Origin: Blasia pusilla
Lineage: Eukaryota; Marchantiophyta; Marchantiopsida; Blasiales
Assembly: GCA_050084515.1 (NCBI GenBank)
Contig: CM114273.1
Span: forward strand, 6,076,001-6,140,000
Length of the DNA: 64,000 nucleotides
Direction of reading: 5' to 3'
This document shows, one piece after another, positions 44,120 through 53,942 of this stretch. How positions within the stretch are numbered: position 1 is the stretch's first letter; each line of letters opens with the position of its first letter. The notes beneath the pieces are model-generated. The model was not told where the DNA came from. It ran no database searches and saw nothing but the letters and a program-made list of their open reading frames with translations. A program made the position numbers and the translations under genes.

Positions 44120-45080
44120 CGCCGGAGGGCATTTGTGTGTTAGATCTCTTTGGTGGGATTAGCATTGGTTTGGCGGCAAGATGTTGCAGGCCGGTATTCT
44201 GTGCGGAGAGATACGTGTATGTGGGAGCGAGATGAGACGGCCCAGAGTCTCATCCCGACATATTGGTCGGGATTGATGCAGAGATATCCTGAGTTGTTGC
44301 CGCCATCAGCTATTCGTGGGTACCAGCGTGCTTTACCATCACACATTGCATTGTTTGGGGCGCAGGACCTTGAGAGGGTTGGTCCTGTGGATTTGGTGAT
44401 TGTTGGATGGCCATGTCGTGGTCATACACGTCTTTGGTCGGGTGAGGGATTACATGACCCTAGGTCTCGATTGTTTTGGGAGATGTTACGGGTGTTACGA
44501 CATCTTCAGGTTCATCAGGCACGTGCTCTAGCTTACATTGTGGAGAATGTTCCATTGTTGGGTGACACTCGGACCCGGATGATGGCGAGTGTTCATGAGG
44601 TGCGGTCTTGGATTGGACCAGCGGTGTTGTTGGATGCCATGCGAGTTGGCTCGCGGCACATCGTCCACGCTTGTGGTGGACAAACTTGTTGCCTAGGGAG
44701 GTTCTACGTCGAGCATATGATGCAGTGGTGGCGGGATCCTCGCCTTACAATGGATAGTATCTTGGATACTGGGCGACTTTCTCAAGTGGTGAGGGTTATT
44801 GATCGGTCACCCATGGCAGTGGTGAACCGTGTGGGCCAGCCTACGATGGCACTACCCACATTTGTGAGTTTTCCGCGTCACATGCCTACAGGAAGGTGGT
44901 CAGGGCTTGTATGGGATTCTCATGTGCGGCGATTGGTGGAGCCTAACGCCGATGAGAGAGAGCGCGATGGGATTTGCTCTTGGTATGACAAAGCGGTTGC
45001 TTCTATTTCGAGGCTTCACGACGTCATGTGTTGGGTCAGGCCATGGACCTGAATTGTTTGACTTGGATTTTGAGTCTTGG
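44120..45080 (+). pseudogene. DNMT3-like cytosine-5 DNA methyltransferase, element 2
   Basis: The 300-codon frame 44150-45052 carries most of the domain: DLVIVGWPCRGH (motif IV, catalytic Pro-Cys) at residues about 83-94, then DPRSRLFWEMLRVL, AYIVENVPLLGD (motif VI) at about 128-139, RSWIGPAVLLDA, and a motif VIII/IX region. Motif I (VLDLFGGISIGLAA) lies just upstream at about 44130-44175, in a frame separated by small indels. Motif IX (MGFALGMTK) and motif X (LGQAMDLNCLTWI) continue at 44960-45075 in the next frame. The position between protease and RT, the length (about 315 codons) and the motif spacing equal those of element 1. The sequences differ clearly, so the domain belonged to a common ancestor and was kept. 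This copy is not functional. Confidence 0.85.
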
Positions 45081-45332
45081 TATGGCCGAGCAGCGTCGAC
45101 TTCGGACTATGTCTATGGGTCTTCCACCCCTTGTAATGAGCTCGATGGCTACCGGGACGGTAGAGGCATCGGCTGGGGGCGAGGAGAGTAGTATTTTGCA
45201 TCCTTGGAGTAAATGGGATGTAATGGCTGGGCATGTGGAGTTGGTTGCTCATCTTTGGTGGAGGAGTTATTTGCTCGAGATGATGGTGTAGCTAAGGGTG
45301 TATCATCTTGTGAGGGGGTTGCGTAGCAGCCA

Positions 45333-46243
45333 ATGGCATCGTCCTCTCCCTCTAGTATGCCAGTGGAGGAGACTTGGGAGCCATTACTTGGGCCCAAGCT
45401 TACGGGAGGTGAGAAACGACACTTGACACAGTTCCTACGTGCTTATAGGAGTTGTTTTGCCTTTAGCATGAAGGAGTTGGGTTCTCTGGTTGGACCCGGT
45501 ATACGGATTGATTTGGCTAGTGATACGCCAATCTTCCGTCGTCCCTACCGATATAGTGATATGGAGAGGGACCTGATCTAGAGTAGGACGTTGGACCTTT
45601 TGGAGGCTGGATTAGTGGAGTTGTCGCATGGAGAGTATGCATCAGCCACTGTCATGCTTGCTAAAAAGGATATGCATGGCAACTACACGGATAGGCGGAT
45701 GTGTGGAGATTACCGTCCTATCAATCGGCAAACCAAGGCCGATAGGTATGCCATGCCTACACCTGAGGAGATCTTTGATGTGGTGGGACAGCAAAGATTT
45801 TCAAGATTTTGATCTTCGGCAGATACCATCAATTGCCGATTCGGGAGAGTGACAAGGCCAAGACAACATTTTGGGGTGTCAACTCTCATGGCAAGGATTG
45901 TTTGTACCAGTGGAAATTCTTACCCTTTGGGTTGAAGAATGCACCTGCCGAGTTTCAAAGAGTGATGGACAGGATCCTAGCAGGGTTGGATTTTGTTCGG
46001 TGTTACATTGATGATATCTTGGTGTTCAGTAACACGGTGGAGGAGCATCAGATACATTTGCAGATGGTGTTTGAGCGGTTGAAAGCTCATGGTCTACGTT
46101 TGCATCCAGGAAAGTGTAAGTTCTTCCATGAGGATGTTGAGTACTTGGGTCATGTGATCTATCCAGGTGGTTTGGGAGTTCAGCAAGCAAAGGTGGAGGC
46201 TATTGCACTTATTCCGCGTCCGGTAGATGTGAGTAGAGTTTGA
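45333..46243 (+). pseudogene. Gypsy-type reverse transcriptase of element 2
   Basis: Pieces: 45333-45581 with RRPYRYSDMERDLI and a stop; 45591-45812 with SHGEYASATVML, MCGDYRPINRQT and PTPEEIFDVV; then a frameshift that damages the LDFQAGYHQ block; then 45809-46243 with FLPFGLKNAPAEFQRVM, CYIDDILVFS (the YIDD box) and EYLGHVIYPGG. A stop replaces a codon shortly before AFMGLANYYRRY. Order and spacing match element 1. Confidence 0.85.
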
Positions 46244-46249
46244 GCATTC

Positions 46250-46800
46250 ATGGGATTGGCGAACTACTATCGGAGGTATGTGAAGGGATTTAGTGCTATC
46301 GCAAAGCCTTTGAACCAATTGCTGAAATCAGATCAAGAGTGGCATTGGGGAGATGATCAGGAGAGAGCTTTGGGGAGCTTAAGGCCAGTTGGTGGCGGCG
46401 CCTATCTTGAGGAGACCTATCGAGGCGCCCATTTCGATTACACAATCGATTGGAGTAGGTTGGGACTTGGAGCGGTGTTGACACAACATGATGATGAGCA
46501 CATGGAGTTTGTGGTGGCCTATGCAAGTCGTTCGAATAATGCAGCAAATGGAGTCGCGCTATAGTTCATATGAGGGAGAGTGCTTGGCAAAGAGTGTGGG
46601 TGTGGGCACACTTTAGGTGTTACTTGTTTGGCACACGATTTACCCTTATTGATCACCAGCCGCTCAAGTGGTTGATGGAGTCGGACAAGCTTACAGGAAG
46701 CTTGCACGGTGGGCTCTTATCTTACAGAGTATGACTTCCAGGTGGTACATAGACCGGAGTTGCCAACCTTGATGTTGATGGGTTGAGTAGGAACCCATGT
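46250..46800 (+). pseudogene. RNase H region of element 2
   Basis: The frame 46250-46564 starts MGLANYYRRYVKGFSAIAKP (RT-RH connection) and includes WSRLGLGAVLTQHDD with the first catalytic Asp region, then FVVAYASRSNNAA. The DHQPLKWLMESDKL part follows near 46650 in another frame. Confidence 0.75.
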
Positions 46801-47099
46801 ACTAGCCAAGAGGATACAAGCGGGGCTAGATGGCATGGCGAGGTTGATGAGGAGATGGTGCCAAGGTTGGCATGCATCCGCCTTTTATGTTGGTTAGGTG
46901 GACTCTAGTATGGAGGACCACATGATATCTTACTCTAGTCGAGGGTAGATGGCCACCTTGAGATCCTAAGGTTGGAGATGGTGGTACGGATCAGTGTGAT
47001 ATTCATGATGATGCGTTGGTGTTGGAGTTCCTACGGACCAAGAGGGTGCCAGGCATAGTGAGTGCCAAGGAGCGAGATCGTGTTCTTCAACGTGCTAAG

Positions 47100-48110
47100 A
47101 GGTATCGATTGAGGGAACACATATTCTCCGCATGTGGGAGGATGGTAGAGTACGAGTAGTGCCACATTTGGCTCAGAGAGAGCGCATTGTGCGACATGCC
47201 CATGAGGAGTTGGGACATTTTGGGGTAAAGCGACGTATAGCTTACTCTTGGCCAAGATTGGTGGCGTGGCATGCATACTCAGTGCAGCAGCTTGGTGTCA
47301 CGTTGTATGGTTTGTGACGGGTGAGGGCATCATTTAATGCCCCTACACCACAATTACACCCCTTGCCTATTATGGGGTTGGAGTTCTTGTTGGAGTGTGG
47401 ACTTTGCGGGACCGTTACCATTGGCACGACATCATCGATATGTGTTGGTGATGGTGGAGCACTTCTCCAAGTGGATTGAGTTGGTGGCATTACCGGACAA
47501 GGCAAGTGAGGAACGGCGTATGCGTTTTTGGATAGAGTGCTTAGTCATTTTGGTGCACCGGTGAAGTGCTCACCGACCGGGAACAGAGTTTGTGGTGAGT
47601 TTCAAGTCTTGTGTGACAAGGCGTTGATTGATCATCGGACCACGTCTCGAGATCATCCGAGGCGGATGGTTTGGCTGAGCGTGTGGTTCAGACGGTGAAG
47701 AGGGCATTGCGCAAGTATGGCCTCTGAAGGGGCATCTTGGAGACTAGGATATTCGGTTGCCATGGTTAGCCATGGGGTATAGGTTCGCCGCCAAGCATCC
47801 TTGGCTTCCTTCTCACCTTATTTTTCTGTTATACGGCCGAGATCCGGACTTGCCAGCAATTGGTCGGGAGTCTAGTGAGGTGGTGAACCTTGATGACCCG
47901 AGAGATGTGGATGAGGGTGTGTTCTCGCGGCGGAGCTCTTTCGGAGAGTTATGCCAACAACCTTTGAGAATCTTGCCATTGCTCAACACTAGGATACGTT
48001 GCGGTATGCAACCATTGGGTGGAGGTTATCGACCATCGATTCAGAGGTTCCATGTGGGGACTATGTCTATTTGCAGCAGATTGCCCTAAAACGTTGGATG
48101 TGACGGCAGT
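47100..48110 (+). pseudogene. DDE integrase of element 2
   Basis: The zinc-binding end HAHEELGHFGVKR is at about 47195-47235. The core is at 47337-47700, with VDFAGPLPL (first Asp) and VMVEHFSKWIELVALPDKAS. The TD..G piece is near 47565, shifted in frame. The C-terminal part, 47757-48089, reads LPWLAMGYRFAAK, FLLYGRDPDLPAI. Several stops and frameshifts. Confidence 0.75.
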
Positions 48111-48156
48111 CGCACTATTTTACGAAAGTGCGTGAGGTGTTAGCTTCGGAGTTCTC

Positions 48157-48420
48157 ATGTTGGAGGGTCGTGATGGAGTTGTTTGGAAGGACCATGTGTG
48201 TAATTGTGCGCCATGTCATCTTCCAAATGTGGATGGTACTGTTGATCCAAGCTTAGCCATGATACGTGCTAGCTTGAGGTGCATGTTGTGTGGGTCTGCT
48301 GGTAACGCAGCCCGTATGTTGGTGTGTGATCGGTGTTCTAGGGGTTGGCACATGATGTGTTTGACTCCACGTTTGGATTTTGTTCCTACTGGAAGGTGGA
48401 TTTGTCCTCGATGTACTTAG
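48157..48420 (+). CDS. PHD finger at Pol C-terminus, element 2
   Basis: The 87-codon intact end of the polyprotein. Residues 1-40 contain LEGRDGVVWKDHV and CAPCHLPNVDG. Residues about 43-86 are the PHD finger: CMLCGSAGN, LVCDRC, WHMMCLTP, WICPRC, then stop. All eight ligands are kept although the rest of the element is badly decayed. Relative to element 1, changes fall outside the ligands. Confidence 0.85.
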   Translation: MLEGRDGVVWKDHVCNCAPCHLPNVDGTVDPSLAMIRASLRCMLCGSAGNAARMLVCDRCSRGWHMMCLTPRLDFVPTGRWICPRCT

Positions 48421-48582
48421 GAGAGGTAGATGACTTGATCTTTGCATGATATGGATTACAGATGTGCGACTAACGATGGGGCAACCTAGCACCCGGCCTT
48501 CTGATTCGGGCACCCAAGAAGGTGTATAGCATGTAGTAGATGTATAGGGCTACCTGGGAGTTAGAGGGACCTAACCGCCAAT
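48421..48582. other. 3' untranslated segment of element 2
   Basis: Non-coding. It aligns in position with the same stretch of element 1 and ends at the polypurine tract. Confidence 0.5.
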
Positions 48583-48592
48583 TAGGGGGGCG
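48583..48592 (+). promoter_or_regulatory. Polypurine tract of element 2
   Basis: TAGGGGGGCG directly before repeat A. The AGGGGGGCG core is identical to the one in element 1. Confidence 0.75.
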
Positions 48593-48696
48593 AGTTGTGG
48601 TACACTTGCGTTTATGGATACTCGTCTATGTTATGTATGTATGTGCGTATGGTATGTCGGCGATGTATGTTGTATGACGATGTGGATTCGACGACA
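48593..48696 (+). repeat. Inner repeat A of element 2
   Basis: Begins AGTTGTGGTACACTTGC and ends GACGACA. It matches 49065-49171 with a handful of differences. It is joined to B by AAT, giving the near-palindromic GACAAATTGTC. Confidence 0.85.
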
Positions 48697-48699
48697 AAT

Positions 48700-49063
48700 T
48701 GTCATGACCATACGGATTATGTCGTAGAGTATGGTGTCTTCGTAGAGGCCATTCCTTATGTAGGACCGTAGTGGCTTGGTAGAGATGCGGTTCCATACAT
48801 AGGGTTGGGGTTACTCACTTGGGGGTGACTTTCCCAAAGAGGGGCCCGCTCTTAGGTTGGAGGATATAAGGTGGCTTGCCCTCAAAGAACGTCATTCTTT
48901 GAGTTGAGCTTGTTGCGTTGGGAGTTAGCCTTGGTAGTGAGTAGAGCTCTTGGCTATGGTGTTTTTCCAAGCTTCGACCTAGATTCTCCCATCGTGGAGT
49001 GGGTTTGGCTCGATTGTATGTGATTGTAAACGTGTTTTATGACAGTAGGTCTTTCACGGATTT
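48700..49063 (+). repeat. Repeat B, 3' copy, of element 2
   Basis: Matches the 5' copy from TGTCATGACC to CACGGATTT, with several substitutions and small indels. Confidence 0.9.
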
Positions 49064-49064
49064 T

Positions 49065-49171
49065 AGTTGTGGTACACTTGCATTTGTGGATACTCTCGTC
49101 TATGTTATGTATGTATGTGCGTATGGTATGTCAGCGATGTATGTTGTATGACGATTTGGATTCGCATGACA
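49065..49171 (+). repeat. Terminal repeat A' of element 2
   Basis: Second copy of A, forming the outer 3' end. It ends CATGACA, the inverse of the TGTCATG start, next to GTGT. Confidence 0.85.
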
Positions 49172-49175
49172 GTGT

Positions 49176-49990
49176 AGGCTCGAGGATTTCATCATAGGCT
49201 CGGGGATTGGAGACAATAAAAATCCCACAAGCTTTTGGAAAGCTACATCGAAGTGCATAGGAGAAAGGTTACAACCAAAAGAAGGAGAGGAAGCATCATA
49301 CACTATTATTATTGTGCCTACGGGCCTCAAGATAACCGATACTTGCACCAACATGTTGTGAACAAGTGAGTAGGGAGAAGTGTCTTATTTTTTAAGACGT
49401 TACTAGAATGGGAATACACTTGTTACTTATATTTTTTTTCAATGTATTTTTCACACGTTCAATTTAGAGCACATTATTGTAGTCCTCCACGGGTGAGTGC
49501 TCTATTTCTTTACTGATGGAATGCTTTCCTCTATTTCATGCACAGGTCAAGCCTTCCCAACATAGGCCAAGGAAGTCGTCCTCGTGCCCAAAAAATCATC
49601 CGAGGCGATAGTTGGAATCGAGGATGTCAATGCCATTTTTCTGTATCTGAACTGAAGGCTCTAGTGCATGTGGCCAAAATTTTTTTCAAACATAGATTAC
49701 ACACTGATAGGGACAGAAAACCATGCCATGGGTTTAATGATCCAAAAAGTTTGGGAACTCCGACAATATACGCTCCTAGGATCTCAAAGGACCTTAGATG
49801 CTACATAAAGGAGAGACTTCGTCTTGGGGTAAAGCCCCACCAGATTATGTCGGAGCATGGCCTCATGCTAAAATGCCGATCTGAAACATCTCTTGACTTT
49901 CAAAATAACATGATAAGGGATGATTTCATGCAAATGCATGACATAGCAAATGCAAAGAAGGAGTTGAATATGGAGACATTCCAGTTTTGA
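49176..49990 (+). pseudogene. MULE transposase N-terminal exons
   Basis: The first piece (49176 to about 49370) continues the frame broken by element 2 and ends at a GTGAGTAG donor. The next exon follows the acceptor near 49545 and runs to the stop at 49990 (frame 49538-49990): RGDSWNRGCQCHFSVSELKAL with a Cys-x-Cys pair, then VAKIFFKHRLHTDRDRKPCHG, then a helical segment with LRLGVKPHQIMSEH. This is the N-terminal zinc-binding/DNA-binding half typical of Mutator-like transposases. It precedes the catalytic exons at 50054 onward. Confidence 0.65.
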
Positions 49991-50053
49991 ATAGATGAAA
50001 CCAATCATTAAGTGCATTTGTAAATCTCTATCCAGAAAAAGTCTTTATTTACA

Positions 50054-50510
50054 GGCCTTATTTAGACGATAGTAGACCTTTCATACTAGGCTTCCAAAGC
50101 ACTTGGAAGCGATGGTGAAATATGGACACAACAGTGTGTTGAGCATGGATAGTACGTTTGGTACTAATCGATGCAAGGTACTTAACTATTCCTTGAAGTA
50201 TATAAGCCCATTGCAATGTGCTTTCATGACTAAAATTGAAGATGTATTTGAGATGCATTTTCTACTTCCAAGAAACTTGATTTGTTGTATACTCTTATGC
50301 AGTTTCCTTTGTATACCATTTTGGTGTTCGACGAGCACCATATTGGAATACCTGTAGCCTAGATTTTGACTAGTAGTTCCAAGGAGGTGCATTTGGTGAA
50401 ATGGTTGCGGGCAGTGGCGGAAACGTTTAGAGGACAACAACAATCTTGGGAGCCGAATGCAATTATAGTGGATGATGCCAAAGCCGAGCAGAATGCATTG
50501 AGGTTGGTTT
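50054..50510 (+). pseudogene. MULE transposase catalytic exons
   Basis: Exon 50054-50177 (acceptor TTACAG, donor CAAG/GTACTT) reads YLDDSRPFILGFQSTW, then, after a one-base shift, MVKYGHNSVLSMDSTFGTN with the first catalytic Asp. The next exon starts about 50303 after TATGCAG: FPLYTILVFDEHHIGIPVA, then a TAG where Trp is expected, then LVKWLRAVAETF and NAIIVDDAKAEQNALR with the second Asp. These are hallmark MULE (MULE transposase, DDE) motifs. The third acidic residue should lie near the end, now beyond the Copia insertion. Confidence 0.8.
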
Positions 50511-50805
50511 AAGATAGGAAAGTTCTAGTATCTTGTTGGGGGGACACTTCAAGCTTCTTTTTACAAAACAGCTTGAGTCAAAATTCTTGTTATTCATATA
50601 TGAATCACATTAGGAAAGGCATTCCAACAAATCTATAGTGAACGATGCCAACGCCGAGCAGAATGCATTGAGGCATGTTCAGCATAGGAAAGTTATGGTA
50701 TCTTGTTGGAGGGACACTTCCACCTTCTTTCTTGAAAAAAGCTTGAGTCAAAAATCCAATTATTTATGTATAAATCACATGAGGAAAGGCATTCCAACCC
50801 GGTTA
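50468..50805 (+). repeat. 170-bp tandem duplication in MULE transposase
   Basis: Units 50468-50636 and 50638-50805. Both start with GATGCCAA(A/C)GCCGAGCAG and end with GGAAAGGCATTCCAAC. They include the exon piece around the second catalytic Asp and the following intron-like sequence. The copies have diverged by many substitutions, so the duplication is old. It may have inactivated the gene before the Copia insertion. Confidence 0.8.
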
Positions 50806-50907
50806 TTTCAATGAAAGATAGTCATACGGTTCTTTCACTTGCAGGGAAACTTTTACAAAGTCAAATATCGTACTTTGTCTTTGGCATGTACGCCATGACT
50901 CGTTGAA

Positions 50908-50913
50908 GCAGCT
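50908..50913. repeat. Target-site duplication of Copia element (left)
   Basis: GCAGCT, repeated at 55854-55859 after the other LTR. Ignoring the element and one copy leaves the MULE frame open (..CLWHVRHDSLKQ on the left, KRKVRCAIMRAHM on the right). Confidence 0.85.
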
Positions 50914-51334
50914 TGTTGGATTCTCAACATCCACTCCTCTAATCACCATTAATCTGATCGGCCCCCTTGTATGAGGAGAAGCCTAGATTGATGGTTCCGA
51001 CTTAGACGTCGAAGGAGTCATAGTAATATGACGTAGGTGGTTTATGGAGTAGCGCTACTAGGTTTTTCTAACCCTATTTTGCATGAGGGTGCCCCGCACC
51101 CTGATGCAAAAATTTTCTATTCATAGAAATGAAGAAAAATAGGTAAAAACCCTAGTTTTCCCGAGTAGTCAAATAGTCGGGAGCCGCAGCGGTAGCGCAT
51201 TCTCGTATGTCGAGTTATCTCCCAGTTCAGGTTCCATCGAAGCTCTTCTGTGAGCGCACGGACGGACTAGGCCACTTTGTTTCTCTAAGTTTTGTAAAGA
51301 TTTCAATGATTTCGTCATAGTCTATTTTCTCACA
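50914..51334 (+). repeat. 5' LTR of Copia element
   Basis: 421 bp, TG...CA ends, same length as the 3' LTR. Contains AACCCTAGTTTTCCC and a GAGGGTGCCCCGCACCCT hairpin. Confidence 0.95.
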
Positions 51335-51346
51335 TGGTATCAGAGC
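51335..51346 (+). promoter_or_regulatory. Primer binding site (initiator Met-tRNA)
   Basis: TGGTATCAGAGC, the standard Copia primer site complementary to the 3' end of initiator methionine tRNA, starting right at the LTR end. Confidence 0.95.
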
Positions 51347-51406
51347 AGTAGGTTTTCCAGTATTTTGTATCTGGCGATCTAGTGTGTTTGCATAAAATCT
51401 TGAGAG

Positions 51407-52411
51407 ATGGCTACTTCTTCGTCAGTTCGTGTTCGCCCTCCTCCGCTGGGTGAAGGGAAGTTAGATGGGTCTAACTATACATTGTGGAAGTTCAAAATGA
51501 GAAATGTCCTCGAATCATTTGAGATCTGGGAAACGGCCACACGGGTCGATTCAAATCCACAAGCTAGTTTGAGTTCTGCATGTTCATCTTCATCTGGGGA
51601 TATCGATCCTATTGTATTGTTGGCTTGGAGACGCAGAAACGCTGATGCTCTATATGCGATTGTCACGAATGTAACTGATTTTGTCATGACTCTCATTCAA
51701 CATACAACCACTGTTGCTGAGGCGTGGAACATTTTGAAGAATCAGTATAAAACGAGGAATGAGACTCGGATTCAGAATCTGGAGAATCAGCTTACGTCTG
51801 AGAAATTTTCAGAAGGAGAAAGCACGGAGCAATTTTTGAAAAGGATCAAGAATCTTCAAGATCAGATGGCGTCCGTAGGAATTTCAAAGTTTAGCGAAGA
51901 TTTGGCACGTCGGTGCATAAGGATTTTTCCTCCAAGGTACGATAATTTGGTCACTGCACTGAATACTCAAGTGAGACCCACGCCGCTTACTTTTGAACAA
52001 TTTAGTGCAATGTTGGTAGAAGAGGAAATGCGCTTCAAAGCAAGAGAGGGAAGTGATGTAGCATTTACTACCAACGTACAGAGAGGTAGAAATCACGATT
52101 ATAGTTCAAATGTCAAGAAGAAATTTCCAAGAAAAGCCTTCAAATGCTTCTACTGTGGTAAGCTAGGTCATCTTATCAAAGATTGTAGAAAGAGGAGTCA
52201 GGATGAGAAAAACGGTTGTTTAAGACCTAAGAAGGAGTCTGGAAATTCTGTAGAACTGGGAGAACATGAAGTAGATGCTTGGGTAGCAATACAAGAGTTT
52301 TGCACACAGGCAGAACATTCCACTCAGTCAAAGAGTGAAGATGCATGGGTGCTCGATAGTGGAGCATCTAGGCATATGACCAATCATAAGGATTGGTATA
52401 GCTCCTTCTGA
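51407..52411 (+). CDS. Copia Gag and start of protease
   Basis: An intact 334-codon frame. Residues about 20-60 carry LDGSNYTLWKFKMRNVLES, the start of the UBN2/Gag-polypeptide fold. Residues about 100-190 have AWNILKNQYKTRNETRIQNL and EQFLKRIKNLQDQM. A zinc knuckle CFYCGKLGHLIKDC lies at about 246-259. The protease motif AWVLDSGASRHMT is near the end, with the catalytic Asp. The frame then stops at 52409-52411 by a shift, since protease continues in the next frame (NNAKCPVEGKGTI). Gag and Pol are normally one frame in Copia, so this is damage. Confidence 0.9.
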   Translation: MATSSSVRVRPPPLGEGKLDGSNYTLWKFKMRNVLESFEIWETATRVDSNPQASLSSACSSSSGDIDPIVLLAWRRRNADALYAIVTNVTDFVMTLIQHTTTVAEAWNILKNQYKTRNETRIQNLENQLTSEKFSEGESTEQFLKRIKNLQDQMASVGISKFSEDLARRCIRIFPPRYDNLVTALNTQVRPTPLTFEQFSAMLVEEEMRFKAREGSDVAFTTNVQRGRNHDYSSNVKKKFPRKAFKCFYCGKLGHLIKDCRKRSQDEKNGCLRPKKESGNSVELGEHEVDAWVAIQEFCTQAEHSTQSKSEDAWVLDSGASRHMTNHKDWYSSF

Positions 52412-53940
52412 CCTCTCTGAGAGCCCATTGTTGTTCTTCTTTGGGAATAATGCAAAGTGCCCTGTAGAAGGGAAAGGCACAATTTCTTTAGTCTCACAAA
52501 AGGAAATGAAAAGAAGTTAATGATGTCTTGCATGCACGAGTTGAAGCAAAATTTGATTTCAGTGGCAGTATTATGTGATCGTGACCTAGAAGTTTGTTTC
52601 AAGAAAACTAGAGCAGTCATTGAGGATGCCAATGGGAAAGTAGTGGGTGAAGGTATACGACGTGAAAATATCTACGAGTTGTATGCTTTCACGACAAGTG
52701 TAGGTACAGATCTTAGTAGCAGTAAGTTATGGCATGAAAGATTTGGTCACCTAAGCTTTCCCTTACTAAGTCAGATGCAGAAATCTGGCATGGTTCCTGA
52801 TTTACCAACAATTTCTGGAGTGTCGGATACTTGTGAAGCTTGTATGATGGGCAAGCAACACCGACAACCATTTCCACAAGAGTCCAGCAATAGGGCAAAG
52901 GCTCCTCTAGAGTTGATACATGCTGACCTCTGTGGTAAAATGAGTACAGCGGCATTAGGTGGTTCTTCCTACTTCTTTTTAGTTGTCGACGATTATAGTA
53001 GGAAGATGTGGGTGTATTTCCTTCGTGATAAGGCAAGTGCTTTTGGAAAATTTAAAGTATGGCACAAGCTGGTTGAGAATGAGACAGGAAAGAAGGTACA
53101 AAAGCTTCTTGACCGACGAGGAGGAGAATTCTTATCAAGAATTCAACAAATATTTGGGGAGCATGGAATCAATCGCTAAGATTAACCACGGCACATACAC
53201 CACAACAAAATGGAGTTGTTGAGCGTCAAAACCGTCATGATGGTGGAGATGGCAAGATGTATGATGAAAGCAAAAGGTTTGATAGAAGGATTTTTGGGCT
53301 GAAGCACATTATCTTGCCGTATACATTCTAAATAGAAGTGCTACCAAGTCAGTGCAAGGCATGACTCCTCATCAAGCATACTCAGGTAAGGTACCATCAG
53401 TCCAACATTTCAGGACTTTTGGTAGTGAGTGTTTTGTATATATTCTTGAAGCATCCAGGACCAAGCTGGAGTCCAAGAGCAGGAAGTGCATCTTTATGGG
53501 ATACAGTGATGAGTTTAAAGCTTATCGCCTTTGGTGTCCGAAGGAAAAGAAGATGCTTGTGAGTCGTGATGTGGTGTTCCAGGAACAGCCTCGTCAAGTG
53601 GCGGATATCAGTGGTCCATCCACATTATCATCAAACGAAGAGCTAACCCACCAGAGCACACCACAAATGTTTACACCAGATCATCAAGAAGAAGAATTTG
53701 GTGATGATTACAAAGAGCAATATGCTCTTCCACCACGATCGTCATACCCTAAGTGGATAAAGCAGCCACCAGCAACTGATGAAGTTGCTACACATCCAAG
53801 GAGATCCAAGAGACTAGAGGAGCAGAATAGAGCTTCCGCACATCTCGTTAACATGGCCCTGATGACAGAGGTCTTGAAGGTGGAAGAGCCATCATGCTTG
53901 GATGAGGCCCTTGCTCATCCCCAATGGAGAGAGGCCATGT
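52412..53940 (+). pseudogene. Copia protease end and integrase (broken)
   Basis: The frame 52457-53179 has the pre-integrase zinc region (LWHERFGHLSFP, CEACMMGKQHRQPF) and the core start (LIHADLCGKMSTAALGG with the first Asp, YFFLVVDDYSRKMWVYFL). The second-Asp motif reads LLDRRGGEF, not the usual TDRGGEF, so a small rearrangement is likely there. A stop and frame changes follow at 53180-53350. The frame 53352-53942 is the C-terminal part (TPHQAYSGKVPSVQHFRTFG, KCIFMGYSDEFKAYRLW). Confidence 0.85.
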
Positions 53941-53942
53941 AG

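Larger units (their letters stand above)
39446..49171 (+). mobile_element. Ty3/Gypsy-type element 2 with DNMT and PHD finger
   Basis: A 9,726-bp element, plus strand, related to element 1 but clearly diverged. Order: repeat B (366 bp), leader with a 24-bp palindrome, Gag with two knuckles, protease, DNMT3-like methyltransferase, RT, RNase H, integrase, PHD finger, polypurine tract AGGGGGGCG, repeat A (104 bp), repeat B (364 bp), repeat A' (107 bp). The ends TGTCATG and CATGACA are exact inverse complements. The flanks carry GTGT on both sides (39442-39445 and 49172-49175). B copies differ at many positions with several small indels (roughly 5% or more by eye), so it is older than element 1. 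Many frameshifts confirm it is dead. It interrupts a MULE exon. Confidence 0.9.
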
